Below are positions 8,034-16,309 of a stretch of 64,000 nt of DNA, piece after piece. The notes under the pieces were generated by a model. It saw only the letters and a list, made by a program, of their open reading frames with translations, was not told the DNA's origin and ran no database searches. Position numbers and translations under genes: made by a program. Each line of letters opens with the position of its first letter. The stretch's first letter is position 1. Source of the stretch: Streptomyces avidinii (lineage in GTDB: Bacteria > Actinomycetota > Actinomycetes > Streptomycetales > Streptomycetaceae); the NCBI RefSeq assembly GCF_014650695.1, contig NZ_BMVL01000007.1:447410-511409 (forward strand), in the 5' to 3' direction.

Positions 8034-10003
8034 TGGCCCTGCCCTCCCCCAACCTGGACGACCGGCGGTTCCAGCAACTCGTCGACGAGGCGAAGCGGTA
8101 CGTGCAGCAGCGCGCCCCGGAGTGGACCGACCACAACGTCTCCGACCCGGGCGTCACCCTGATCGAGACGTTCGCCTACCTCGTGGACCAGCTGCTGTAC
8201 CGGCTGAACCGGGTCCCGGACAAGAACTACCTGGCGTTCCTGGACCTGTTGGACATCCAGCTGTATCCGCCCTCGGCGGCCGTGGCCGACGTCGACTTCT
8301 GGCTGTCGGCCCCGCAGCCCGACACGGTGACGCTGCCCGCGGGCACCGAGGTGACGACCGCCGCCGGCGAGACCGAGGAAGCCGTGGTGTTCGCGACCAC
8401 CGGCGATCTGCGCATCGTGCCGAGCGAGTTGATGCGCCTGGTCACCGCGCCCCGCAGCGGGGACATGACCGACCGCACCGGCGAGCTCGCCGAGGGCCGC
8501 GACATCCCGTGCTTCCGGGCGACGCCCGAGCCCGGCGACGCCCTGCTGTTCGGCCTGCCGACGGCCGTGCCGCGCTGCGTGGTCGCGGTCCGTCTCGACA
8601 GCCGCGTCGAGGGCGTCGGTGTCGACCCGCGCCAGCCCCCGCTGGTGTGGGAGGCGTGGGACGGCGGTCGATGGCAGCGCTGCGAGACCGACTCGGACAG
8701 CACCGGCGGTCTCAACCGGCCCGGTGAGGTCATCGTGTACGTACCGGCCGGGCACACCGCGTCGCTGCTGAGCGGCACCCGCGCGGGCTGGCTGCGCTGC
8801 CGGGTCACCGAGCCGGAGCCCGGCCAGCCGTTCTACTCGGAGTCCCCGACCGTGCGCGAGGCCGCCGTCTTCACCGTCGGCGGCACGATGGCCGTGGAGC
8901 ACGCCGAGCGCGTGACCGACGTACCGCTCGGCGCGTCGGAGGGGGTGGCGGGGCAGACCTTCCGGCTCGGCCGCCCGCCCGTGCTGCTCGACGGCGAACC
9001 GCCGGCGGTGGAGGTGTCCTCGGCCGAAGGATGGCAGCGCTGGGAGGTGGTGGAGCACTTCGGCCGCTCGGGTCCCGACGACCGGCACGTCCGCGTGAAC
9101 GCCACCACCGGCGAGTTCGCGTTCCCGCCGGTACTGCGCGAGGCCGACGGCAGCCTGCGGGCCTGCGGCGCGGTGCCTCCCAAGGGCTCCCAGGTCCGCG
9201 TGGCCCGTTACCGCACCGGAGGCGGCCCCGCGGGCAACGTCTCGCGCGGCGCGATCTCCGTGCTGCGCAGCTCCGTCCCGTACGTCGCCCGGGTCATCAA
9301 CCGGGAGGCGGCGCGCGGCGGCGTCGCCGGGGAGACGATCGACAACGCCAAGCTGCGGGCGCCGGAGACGCTGCGCATGCAGGAGCGTGCGGTGACCGCC
9401 GAGGACTACGAGATCATCGCCCGCCAGGCGGCGCCCTCGGTCCGCCGGGTCCGCTGCCTGCCCGCCGCGGACGGTTCCGGCGGCGCGGGCGCGGTACGGG
9501 TCCTGGTGGTGCCGGACGCGGTGGCCGACGAAGGCGACGACCGGCTCCGCTTCGAGCAGCTGATCCCCTCCGACCAGGTGCTCGCCGCGATCACCGGCAC
9601 CCTCGACGAACGGCGGCTGATCGGCACGCGCCTCGTCGTGGAGCCGCCCGTCTACCAGGGCGTCACCGTCGTCGCCCGGTTGTCGGCACCCGCCGCGGAC
9701 GCCGATCGGGTGCGCGAGGCGGCACTCGCCGCGCTGTTCCGCCACCTCAACCCCCTGCGCGGCGGGCCCGACGGCGCCGGCTGGCCGTTCGGGCGGCCCG
9801 TCCAGTACGGCGAGGTGTTCGGCGTACTGCAACGGGCCGTCGGAGACATCCTGGTGGAGGAGATCCGGATGTTCGCCGCCGACCCGATCACGGGGCGGCG
9901 CGGCGCCCCCGTCGACCGGATCGACATCGGTGCGGGCGCGCTGGTCTTCTCCTACCAGCACCAGGTGGTCGTGACGGAGCCGGAGACGGGGGTGCACGGA
10001 TGA
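8033..10003 (+). CDS. CIS baseplate protein J-like (wedge)
   Basis: 656 residues. The N-terminal 75 residues (LPSPNLDDRRFQQLVDEAKR, SDPGVTLIETFAYLVDQLLY) are the typical opening of gpJ/gp6-like CIS proteins. LPAGTEVTTAAGETEEAVVF is the first beta-domain. The middle holds ring-domain strands, and the end has the baseplate-J closing region GEVFGVLQRAVGDILVEEIR. Two copies of this protein with one of tail protein I make each wedge in known CIS. It sits between gp25-like and tail protein I genes with overlaps at both ends. Length is normal for actinobacterial CIS homologues. Confidence 0.92.
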   Translation: MALPSPNLDDRRFQQLVDEAKRYVQQRAPEWTDHNVSDPGVTLIETFAYLVDQLLYRLNRVPDKNYLAFLDLLDIQLYPPSAAVADVDFWLSAPQPDTVTLPAGTEVTTAAGETEEAVVFATTGDLRIVPSELMRLVTAPRSGDMTDRTGELAEGRDIPCFRATPEPGDALLFGLPTAVPRCVVAVRLDSRVEGVGVDPRQPPLVWEAWDGGRWQRCETDSDSTGGLNRPGEVIVYVPAGHTASLLSGTRAGWLRCRVTEPEPGQPFYSESPTVREAAVFTVGGTMAVEHAERVTDVPLGASEGVAGQTFRLGRPPVLLDGEPPAVEVSSAEGWQRWEVVEHFGRSGPDDRHVRVNATTGEFAFPPVLREADGSLRACGAVPPKGSQVRVARYRTGGGPAGNVSRGAISVLRSSVPYVARVINREAARGGVAGETIDNAKLRAPETLRMQERAVTAEDYEIIARQAAPSVRRVRCLPAADGSGGAGAVRVLVVPDAVADEGDDRLRFEQLIPSDQVLAAITGTLDERRLIGTRLVVEPPVYQGVTVVARLSAPAADADRVREAALAALFRHLNPLRGGPDGAGWPFGRPVQYGEVFGVLQRAVGDILVEEIRMFAADPITGRRGAPVDRIDIGAGALVFSYQHQVVVTEPETGVHG

Positions 10004-10563
10004 GCCGGGCCGCCGTCCCCGGCCTGCCGAGCCGGCATCCGATCGGCGGGCAACTGCCCGCGCTGTACGCCGACGACGACTTCGCCCAGCGGTTCACGGC
10101 GGGGCTGGACACCGTCCTCGCCCCGGTGTTCTCGACCCTCGACAACCTGCCCTCCTACTTCGACCCCCGGCTGGCCCCGGCCGATTTCCTGTCCTGGCTG
10201 GCCTCCTGGGTGGGCGGCATCGACGACCCCGGGTGGCCCACCGGGCTGCGGCGCGAGGCGGTGGCGCGGGCGGTGGAACTGCACCGCTGGCGCGGCACCC
10301 GGCGCGGCCTGACCGAGGCCCTGCGCCTGGTGCTGGGCGTGTCCGCCGAGGTCAGCGGGGACGGCGGGGCCGCCTGGTCCCGAACGGCCGGTGCCGAGCT
10401 GCCCGCCGCTCCGGCCGACGAGGTCCTGATCCGGGTGTGGCCGTACCGCGGGGCTGCGGTGGATGCGGACCGGGTCCGCGCGCTCGTGCGCACCCTGTGC
10501 CCCGTCCACACGGTCTGCCGGATCGAGGTCCTGTCCGGACCGCCTGCGGACGAAGGGAAGTGA
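10000..10563 (+). CDS. CIS tail protein I-like baseplate protein
   Basis: 187 residues starting at an ATG that overlaps the J-like gene stop (ATGA). The sequence GLPSRHPIGGQLPALYADDDFAQRF, then FTAGLDTVLAPVFSTLDNLPSYFDPRLAPADFLSWLASWVGGIDD and the WRGTRRGLTEALRLVLGV segment, is the signature of the phage tail protein I / P2 gpI region found in CIS wedges. The C-terminal 60 residues hold a small alpha/beta domain (RALVRTLCPVHTVCRIEVL). It completes the wedge set here. Its stop overlaps the next GTG. Confidence 0.9.
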   Translation: MSRAAVPGLPSRHPIGGQLPALYADDDFAQRFTAGLDTVLAPVFSTLDNLPSYFDPRLAPADFLSWLASWVGGIDDPGWPTGLRREAVARAVELHRWRGTRRGLTEALRLVLGVSAEVSGDGGAAWSRTAGAELPAAPADEVLIRVWPYRGAAVDADRVRALVRTLCPVHTVCRIEVLSGPPADEGK

Positions 10564-11999
10564 CAGCGGTGCGTGCGTGTCCCGTGTGCGGGTCGTCCAA
10601 CGGCGCGACGGACGACTTCTGCGGCAACTGCGGCGCCTATCTGGGCTGGTCGGGCTCCGCCCCGGCGCGAAGCCCGGCCGCTCCGGAGGCCGGCGCCCCC
10701 GACCCGGCCGGCGCCCCCGACCCGGCCGACGACGCCCGACCCGCGGCGGAGCCGCCGGCCGCGCCCGCCGCAACCGGGTCGGCCCCACCTGCGCCCGGCA
10801 GGGCCGGGTCGGCCCCGGCTGCTCCCTCCCGTGCGGAGTCGGCCCCGTCCGCGGTCCCGTCCGCGACCCCCGCGGCGGAGCCGGCGGCTGCGCCCGCCGA
10901 GTCCGGCTCGGCCCGGCCTGCGCCCTCCGGGGCGGAGTCGGCCCTGCCCACGACGGCCGACGCAGATCGGCAGCAAGTGCGCCGCACCGCCGCGCCCGCC
11001 GGGGCGGAGCCCGGCCCGGCCGGGCCCGCCGCCACGGAATCGGCCCCGGCCGCGGCCCCCGGCCCGCCGGCGGGCCGGGAGGACCGGACCGGCCGTGGGG
11101 CGTCCGCGTCCGCGAGCGTGTCGCCGACACCGGCCGCACCCCCGGCACCCCCGGCACCCCCGGCGCGGCCGCCCGCCGCGCCGCCCGCCGCGCCCCGGGC
11201 CGCCGCGCCGCAGGCACCGGCGTCGCCGCAGCCCGTCCGGCCCGCGAAGGCGGCCCGGCCGCGCCCGGTCGTGCGTACCGCCGCGGTGAGCGACGACGTG
11301 TCCGGCGTGCCGTGCCCCGCCTGCGGCACGCCCAACCCGCCGGACCGCCGGTTCTGCCGCCGCTGCGCGGCCCCGCTGACGCCCACCACCGCACCGGCGC
11401 CCCTGCCGTGGTGGCGGACGATGTGGCCGTTCCGCCGCCGCACGCGCGCCGGTTCCGGCCGGGCGGCGCGCTTCCTGGTGGTCCTGGCCGTCGTACTGGC
11501 GCTCTGCGCGGGCGGCTTCCTGCTGCTGCCGGCCGGACGCCACCTGATCGAGGACACCCTGGACAAACTCGGCAAGGCCAAGGCGGTGACCGCCACCCGC
11601 GTCGAGGCGAGCGCCGAGGTGCCCGGGCATCCGGTGGGCGACAGCACGGACGGACTCAGCAACCGCTACTGGGGCGCGCCCGGCCCCGGCGCCTCGGTGA
11701 CGTACACCTTCGCCAAGCCGTTCCGCCTGGTCGACGTGATCATCACCAATGGCGCCTCGTCGACGCCCGAGGAGTACGCGCGGCAGGCGCGGGCGCTCCA
11801 GATCGACATGGAGGTGACCTCGAAGGACGGCCGGACGGTCCGCAGGAAGCTCGCCCTGAGCGACAAGCCCGGTCCCCAGACCTTCCCCACCGGCATCAGC
11901 GACGCCACGACGATCCGGCTGACCCTGGAGGCACCCGCCGGAGCCGCACCGGAACGCCATCTCGCCCTGGCCGAAGTGGAGTTCTTCCAGCGGAGCTGA
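10560..11999 (+). CDS. Zinc-ribbon, transmembrane, discoidin-like protein (CisA-like CIS membrane anchor candidate)
   Basis: 479 residues from the GTG overlapping the previous stop. Order of parts: zinc ribbon 1 with C7, C10, C21, C24; about 220 residues of Ala/Pro-rich disordered linker with repeated ESAP-type units; zinc ribbon 2 with C252, C255, C266, C269; a single membrane helix at about 304-323 (FLVVLAVVLALCAGGFLLL); and a C-terminal 140-residue beta domain with the discoidin/NADase-type glycan-binding look (DGLSNRYWGAPGPGASVTY, FRLVDVIITNG, LALAEVEFFQ). The topology would be cytoplasmic ribbons and an outside sugar-binding-like domain. I recall that Streptomyces CIS use a membrane protein, CisA, encoded just after the baseplate genes, with a disordered cytoplasmic part, one TM and an outer domain; this gene fits that description and position, but the link is by memory. 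Confidence 0.75.
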   Translation: MTAVRACPVCGSSNGATDDFCGNCGAYLGWSGSAPARSPAAPEAGAPDPAGAPDPADDARPAAEPPAAPAATGSAPPAPGRAGSAPAAPSRAESAPSAVPSATPAAEPAAAPAESGSARPAPSGAESALPTTADADRQQVRRTAAPAGAEPGPAGPAATESAPAAAPGPPAGREDRTGRGASASASVSPTPAAPPAPPAPPARPPAAPPAAPRAAAPQAPASPQPVRPAKAARPRPVVRTAAVSDDVSGVPCPACGTPNPPDRRFCRRCAAPLTPTTAPAPLPWWRTMWPFRRRTRAGSGRAARFLVVLAVVLALCAGGFLLLPAGRHLIEDTLDKLGKAKAVTATRVEASAEVPGHPVGDSTDGLSNRYWGAPGPGASVTYTFAKPFRLVDVIITNGASSTPEEYARQARALQIDMEVTSKDGRTVRRKLALSDKPGPQTFPTGISDATTIRLTLEAPAGAAPERHLALAEVEFFQRS

Positions 12000-12026
12000 C
12001 GGCCCCCGGGCGGGGCCGCGCCGGAG

Positions 12027-12032
12027 TAGCGT
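12027..12032 (+). promoter_or_regulatory. -10 element for leaderless GNAT gene
   Basis: TAGCGT lies 6 bp before the GTG start at 12039. There is no ribosome binding site between them, so the transcript probably starts at or next to the start codon. Confidence 0.5.
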
Positions 12033-12038
12033 GTCCGG

Positions 12039-12605
12039 GTGGAGACGCACGTACGGCTGGAGCCCTGGTCGGCCGGGGACTTCTGGCTGCTGGAGCGCGA
12101 GAACGAGCCCGCCATGACCGAGTTCCTGGGCGGTCCCGAGCCGGCCGCGAAGCTCCTCGACCGGCAGCGGCGCTACGAGGCCCTGAGCGCGCGGGAGCCC
12201 GCCGCGGGGCGGATGTTCCGCGTCGTGTGGACCGAACGCGAGGAGAGCGTCGGGTCCGTCGGCTTCTGGGAGCGGGAGTGGCGGGGCGAGCAGGTCTACG
12301 AGACCGGCTGGGGCATCCTGCCCGAGTTCCAGGGCCAGGGCCTGGCCGTGGCCGCGCTGACCGAGCTCCTGGCCCACGTCCGCGAACACGGCTCCCGCGA
12401 CAGCGTCCACGCCTTCCCCGGTACCGACCACCCGGCGTGCAACGCGGTGTGCCGGCGTGCCGGGTTCGAGTACCTGGGCGACGTCGACTTCGAGTACCCG
12501 CCGGGGGTGCCCCACCCGAGCTGCGACTGGCGCTACCGGGTGGGGCGGCCGCAGGCCCCGGTCACTCCGGTCGTTCCGGTCGTTCCGGTCACACCGTCAG
12601 GATGA
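12039..12605 (+). CDS. GNAT family N-acetyltransferase
   Basis: 188 residues; GTG start with no RBS but a TAGCGT -10 sequence 6 bp upstream. The GNAT fold is shown by the RimJ/RimL-like opening VRLEPWSAGDFWLLERENEP and the acetyl-CoA loop GWGILPEFQGQGLAVAAL (pattern Q-x-x-G-x-A). FPGTDHPACNAVCRRAGFEYLGD is the usual motif B region. The last 15 residues are a tail of repeated PVVPVV(T)P coded by tcgttccgg repeats and overlap the convergent gene by 17 bp. Substrate unknown; ribosomal-protein-type, antibiotic or small-amine acetylation are all possible. Confidence 0.85.
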   Translation: METHVRLEPWSAGDFWLLERENEPAMTEFLGGPEPAAKLLDRQRRYEALSAREPAAGRMFRVVWTEREESVGSVGFWEREWRGEQVYETGWGILPEFQGQGLAVAALTELLAHVREHGSRDSVHAFPGTDHPACNAVCRRAGFEYLGDVDFEYPPGVPHPSCDWRYRVGRPQAPVTPVVPVVPVTPSG

Positions 12606-13500
12606 TCCGGCCGCGGACCCCCGGGGTCCCCAGGTGGGCGTGGGCCTTCGCGACCTCCGCGAGCGGGAAGGTCTCCGCGACCCGGAGGTTCAGCACGCCC
12701 GCGTCGACCAGGGCCACCAGCCGGGCCAGGTGCGGCCCGTCCGCCGCGACCTCCTGCTCCTCGACGCGGATGCCGCGCTCCGCGGCGGGGGCGTGGTTCG
12801 GGATCAGGCCGACGTAGACCCCGCCGTCGCGTACGAAGCCCAGCGCGGCCGCGCCCAGTACGGCCGCGTCCAGGACCCCGTCCACGGGCCCGGCCGGAGC
12901 CCCGCCGCGCGGGACGAAGTCGGCGGCGCCCAGGGACCGTACGAGCTCCTCGTCCCCCTCGCCCGCGAGGGCCGTCACCACCAGGCCGGCCCGTGCGGCG
13001 AGCTGGACGGCCAGGCCGCCGACGACGCCCGCGGCGCCGGTGATCAGCACCGAGGAGCCGGGGGCGAGCCCCAGCAGGTCCACCGCGCGGGCGGCGGTGA
13101 GGCCGCCCAGCGGGAGCCCGGCCGCGGCCACGGCGTCCACGGTGGTCGGCGCGGCCGCCACGGCGGTGGCGTCGAGCACCGCGTACTGCGCGTGCGTGCC
13201 GAGCGGCTTCACCGTCCCGTGGTGCAGGCCCACGACCCGGTCTCCGGTCTTCCAGCCCGTCACGCCGGCGCCGACCTCGTCGATCTCGCCGGCGAGCTCC
13301 CAGCCGAGGCCGAGCCGCTGTCCCGCGCCGCCGAAGACCCCGGCGCGGACCGCGCCGTCCACCGGGTTCAGCCCGGCGGCGGCGACCCTGACGCGGAGCT
13401 GTCCGGCGGCGGGGCGCGGGACGGGGACCTCGGCCAGTGCGACCTCCTCCGGGCCGCCGAATTCGCTCACCACGGCCGCCGGCATCGTCTGCTCGCTCAT
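12589..13500 (-). CDS. NADP-dependent quinone-type oxidoreductase
   Basis: 303 residues, ATG start. It belongs to the zinc-independent alcohol dehydrogenase/quinone oxidoreductase group (MDR). It has the N-terminal GroES-like barrel (PAAGQLRVRVAAAGLNPVDG with the AGLNPVD signature), the WELAGEIDEVG region, and the Rossmann fold with LITGAAGVVGGLAVQLAAR (GxGxxG-like, A-x-x-G). No catalytic zinc cysteines are present. It is divergent from an HxlR regulator over a 127-bp gap with a perfect inverted repeat. That is the standard layout for an electrophile- or quinone-responsive reductase controlled by its neighbour, as in YodB/HxlR systems. Confidence 0.88.
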   Translation of the reverse strand: MSEQTMPAAVVSEFGGPEEVALAEVPVPRPAAGQLRVRVAAAGLNPVDGAVRAGVFGGAGQRLGLGWELAGEIDEVGAGVTGWKTGDRVVGLHHGTVKPLGTHAQYAVLDATAVAAAPTTVDAVAAAGLPLGGLTAARAVDLLGLAPGSSVLITGAAGVVGGLAVQLAARAGLVVTALAGEGDEELVRSLGAADFVPRGGAPAGPVDGVLDAAVLGAAALGFVRDGGVYVGLIPNHAPAAERGIRVEEQEVAADGPHLARLVALVDAGVLNLRVAETFPLAEVAKAHAHLGTPGVRGRIILTV

Positions 13501-13583
13501 TTCCGTCTCTCCCGTTCGAGTGTTCGTCTGTTCGTTCGTTCCTGGTGAGCACTAACCTAGGGAGAGTTACTCTCTTTCCGTAA

Positions 13584-13605
13584 GTACGCACTCCAAGGTG
13601 CGTAC
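13584..13605. promoter_or_regulatory. Candidate HxlR operator
   Basis: A perfect 8-bp inverted repeat, GTACGCAC-N6-GTGCGTAC, lies in the divergent gap between the oxidoreductase and the HxlR gene and 22 bp before the HxlR start. A second palindrome, GAGAGT-t-ACTCTC, is at about 13562-13574. HxlR/YodB regulators bind spaced GTAC-type half-sites, so this is the best operator candidate; binding is inferred. Confidence 0.55.
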
Positions 13606-13627
13606 CCGACCCGGAAGTGGGGCACCC

Positions 13628-14044
13628 ATGGCCACCAGCACCGCCGCGGCCCGCCGCGAGGAAGCCCGAGCCGCCTACGACGCGTTCCTGAGGGAGTGCC
13701 CCACCGGCCAACTCCTGGCCCGCATCAGCGACAAGTGGGTCGGCCTCATCGTCAGCGCCCTCGGCCAGGCCGAGGACCGCTCCATGCGCTACAGCGACCT
13801 CGGCCGCAAGATCCCCGGCGTCAGCCAGAAGATGCTCACCCAGACCCTCCGCTCCCTCGAACGCGACGGTCTCGTCACCCGCACCGTCACCCCCACCGTC
13901 CCCGCCCGCGTCGACTACCGGCTCACCGACCTCGGCAGCAGCCTCGGCTGCCTCCTGGCCTCCGTGAAGCTCTGGGCCGAGAACCACTTCGACGAGGTCA
14001 GCAGCCATCGCGACACCTACGACCGGGCCACCGCGACCTCGTAA
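13628..14044 (+). CDS. HxlR-family winged-helix regulator
   Basis: 138 residues starting at ATG 13628; a GTG 30 bp upstream would add a basic tail but lies inside the inverted repeat. The HxlR wing-helix core is plain: LLARISDKWVGLIVSALGQ, MRYSDLGRKIPGVSQKMLTQTL (recognition helix), LRSLERDGLVTRTVTPTVPARVDYRLTDLGSSL (wing). A cysteine at about residue 20 (ECPTG) sits at the conserved N-terminal place used for redox or electrophile sensing in this family. It is divergent from the oxidoreductase gene, its probable target. Confidence 0.9.
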   Translation: MATSTAAARREEARAAYDAFLRECPTGQLLARISDKWVGLIVSALGQAEDRSMRYSDLGRKIPGVSQKMLTQTLRSLERDGLVTRTVTPTVPARVDYRLTDLGSSLGCLLASVKLWAENHFDEVSSHRDTYDRATATS

Positions 14045-14086
14045 ATTCAGCCGCGACCGATGCCCCGGCAGTGGCATGCTGACAGG

Positions 14087-14815
14087 GTGAACGGACCCGG
14101 CATTCAGCTCACCCTCGCCCCTGAACTGCGCCTCTTCGCCCCGCCCAGCCGGCGCGCCGACCGCGTACCGACCGCGACCGACGGCGCCTCCAGCCTCGGC
14201 CACGTCGTCGAATCGGCCGGCGTCCCGCTCACCGAGGTCGGTCGCCTCCTCGTCGACGGCCGCGAGGTACCCGTCTCCTACGTTCCCCAGGACGGCCAGA
14301 ACGTCGAGGTGTTCAGCGTCGAGCGGCCCCAACAGGTGCCCGGCGCCCCGCTCCGCTTCCTCCTCGACGTCCACCTCGGCACCCTCGCCCGCCGCCTGCG
14401 CCTGCTCGGCGTCGACGCCGCCTACGAGAACGAGGACATCGGCGACCCGGCCCTCGCCACCCGCTCCGCCGCCGAGCGGCGCGTCCTGCTCTCGCGCGAC
14501 CGCGGCCTGCTGCGCCGCCGCGAGCTGTTCGCCGGCGCGTACGTCTACAGCGACAACCCGGACGAGCAACTGCGTGATGTTCTCGGCCGGTTCGCACCCG
14601 CCCTCGCCCCGTGGACGCGCTGCACCGCCTGCAACGGCCCGCTCCAAGAGGCCGACAAGGAGAGCGTCGGCGACCGCCTGGAACAGGGCACGCACCGCTC
14701 CTACGACGTCTTCGCGCAGTGCGCGGCGTGCGAGCGCGTCTACTGGCGCGGCGCCCACCACGCCCGCCTGGAGCGGATCGTCGACGAGGCCCTCGTGGAG
14801 TTCGGCACCGCCTAG
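14087..14815 (+). CDS. Mut7-C RNase domain protein with ubiquitin-like N-terminus
   Basis: 242 residues from GTG 14087, preferred over the 14060 start because the aligned family begins near IQLTLAPELRLFAPP. Residues 1-90 are the ubiquitin-like fold (SLGHVVESAGVPLTEVGRLLVDGREVPVSY); residues 95-240 are the Mut7-C RNase domain. FLLDVHLGTLARRLRLLGVDAAYENEDIGDP has the conserved acidic residues, VLLSRDRGLLRR is the PIN-like strand, and a zinc ribbon of two pairs follows (RCTACNGPL and FAQCAACERVYW). Such proteins are predicted nucleases or RNA-binding factors in Streptomyces; the true substrate is unknown. It overlaps the convergent gene by 4 bp. Confidence 0.88.
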   Translation: MNGPGIQLTLAPELRLFAPPSRRADRVPTATDGASSLGHVVESAGVPLTEVGRLLVDGREVPVSYVPQDGQNVEVFSVERPQQVPGAPLRFLLDVHLGTLARRLRLLGVDAAYENEDIGDPALATRSAAERRVLLSRDRGLLRRRELFAGAYVYSDNPDEQLRDVLGRFAPALAPWTRCTACNGPLQEADKESVGDRLEQGTHRSYDVFAQCAACERVYWRGAHHARLERIVDEALVEFGTA

Positions 14816-15300
14816 AAGGCGTACGCGTCGCCCGTGTCCAGCGCCAGCACCACGTGCTCGTTGTTGGTGTGGTTCCGGTCGATCGCACCGCCGTCCCACC
14901 ACGTGTCGACCCGCACAGCCACCTCCGGGGCCCGCTCCCGCAGTTCGAGCCGCAGCGCGATGTGCCGGCCCCGCCCGTGCAGCGGCAACGGCCCCGTCTC
15001 GCACACCACCTCGCGCGAACCCGCCCGTGCGCAGCCCTCCGCCAGCTGCTGCCGGTCCGCGAGCTCGGCCGACAGCCGCACCCGCAGCGTCGCGTTCGGC
15101 ACCGCGGCGGGCCCGTCGTTCTCCGGGACCAGCCAGATCCGCAGCCGTGCCCCGGACAGGGCCACCCGGCCGTGGTAGGCCACATCGGCCTCAGGGCCGT
15201 CCCCCGGCGATGCCTGCGCCGCCCCGGGGACACCCGCACCCAGCGCCAGCAAACCCGCCACCACCACACTTCGTACGGCACCACGGCGCACCGACACCAC
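14812..15300 (-). CDS. Secreted hypothetical protein
   Basis: 162 residues with a clear Sec signal peptide (basic MVSVRRGAVRS, hydrophobic VVVAGLLALGAGVPG, AQA cleavage site near residue 30). The mature part is a beta-sandwich-like domain (RLRIWLVPENDGPAAVPNATLRVRL, IALRLELRERAPEVAVRVD, ending NHTNNEHVVLALDTGD), reminiscent of small Ig/CARDB-like extracellular domains. C88 and C102-type cysteines may form one disulfide. No enzymatic motif is seen and I do not recognise a family. It is convergent with the Mut7-C gene with a 4-bp overlap. Confidence 0.75.
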   Translation of the reverse strand: MVSVRRGAVRSVVVAGLLALGAGVPGAAQASPGDGPEADVAYHGRVALSGARLRIWLVPENDGPAAVPNATLRVRLSAELADRQQLAEGCARAGSREVVCETGPLPLHGRGRHIALRLELRERAPEVAVRVDTWWDGGAIDRNHTNNEHVVLALDTGDAYAF

Positions 15301-15357
15301 CTCCTCGCGCGGAGGCTAGCCAGCCGCGCCCCGGGCCGGTCGGACCATCACACGAAC

Positions 15358-15393
15358 GAGGGCGCGCCCACCCCCATCTGCGTGCGCGCCCTC
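15358..15393. other. GC-rich hairpin before SDR gene
   Basis: Perfect 10-bp arms GAGGGCGCGC and GCGCGCCCTC around a 16-nt loop. It lies between the divergent secreted-protein and SDR genes, so it is not a terminator for either; it may be an operator-like or structural element. Confidence 0.4.
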
Positions 15394-15455
15394 GGGCCGC
15401 GCCGGCGCCGGGCCGGGCCTCGACGCGCACGCCCGCGCGGCTCCTGGGCCCCGCC

Positions 15456-15461
15456 TATGCT
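15456..15461 (+). promoter_or_regulatory. -10 element of the SDR gene
   Basis: TATGCT is a good match to the vegetative -10 consensus, 40 bp before the SDR start; an RBS (ccgaggag) follows at 15487-15494. Confidence 0.5.
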
Positions 15462-15501
15462 GGCGGGTAATCGCCCGTACGAACGACCGAGGAGCCCGCA
15501 C

Positions 15502-16266
15502 ATGAGCACGGCCGCCACCCGAACCGCCGTAGTCACCGGCGCGAGCAGCGGCATCGGCGCGGCCACCGCCCGGCAGCTCGCCGCAGCCGGCTACCACGTC
15601 GTCCTCACCGCCCGCCGCAAGGACCGCATCGAGGCCCTCGCCGCCGAGCTGACCGGGGCCGGCCACCGGGCCACCGCATACGCCCTCGACGTCACCGACC
15701 GCACCGCCGTCGACGCCTTCGCGGCCTCCCTCGACCGCTGTGACGTCCTCGTCAACAACGCGGGCGGCGCCATCGGAGCCGAGCCCGTCGCCACCGGCGA
15801 CCCCGCCGACTGGCGCACGATGTACGAGGTCAACGTCATCGGCACGCTCCACGTCACCCAGGCCCTGCTCCCCGCCCTCACCGCCTCCGGCGACGGCACG
15901 GTCGTGGTCCTGTCCTCCACCGCCGGCCACTCCACGTACGAGGGCGGAGCAGGCTACGTCGCCGCCAAGAACGGCGCCCGCGTCCTCGCGGAGACCCTGC
16001 GCCTGGAGATCGTCGGCCAGCCCGTCCGCGTCATCGAGATCGCCCCGGGCATGGTCAAGACCGAGGAGTTCGCCAAGACCCGGTTCCGCGGCGACGCGGA
16101 GAAGGCGGAGAAGGTCTACGCGGGCGTCGCCCAGCCGCTGTCGGCCGACGACGTGGCCGACACCATCACCTGGGCGGTCACCCGCCCCAGCCACGTCAAC
16201 ATCGACCTCCTGGTGGTCCGCCCCCGCGCCCAGGCCTCGAACACGAAGGTCCACCGCGAGCTCTAG
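15502..16266 (+). CDS. Short-chain dehydrogenase/reductase (SDR)
   Basis: 254 residues, ATG 7 bp after gaggag. Classical SDR motifs: cofactor loop VTGASSGIGAAT near residue 9-20, DVLVNNAGG near 84, catalytic serine in VVLSSTAGHS, YVAAK (Tyr-x3-Lys) about residue 153-157, and the PGMVKTEEF loop. The RRKDR segment after strand 2 favours NADP(H). It is closest in look to the YdfG/serine-dehydrogenase-like group of 3-hydroxy acid dehydrogenases (substrate motif ending VNIDLLVVRPRAQ), which act on small hydroxy acids. It has its own promoter, and no operon partners. Confidence 0.88.
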   Translation: MSTAATRTAVVTGASSGIGAATARQLAAAGYHVVLTARRKDRIEALAAELTGAGHRATAYALDVTDRTAVDAFAASLDRCDVLVNNAGGAIGAEPVATGDPADWRTMYEVNVIGTLHVTQALLPALTASGDGTVVVLSSTAGHSTYEGGAGYVAAKNGARVLAETLRLEIVGQPVRVIEIAPGMVKTEEFAKTRFRGDAEKAEKVYAGVAQPLSADDVADTITWAVTRPSHVNIDLLVVRPRAQASNTKVHREL

Positions 16267-16309
16267 GGTGCCGGGCGCCGCGGGCCCGGCAAGATCCGAA
16301 GGAAACGAC

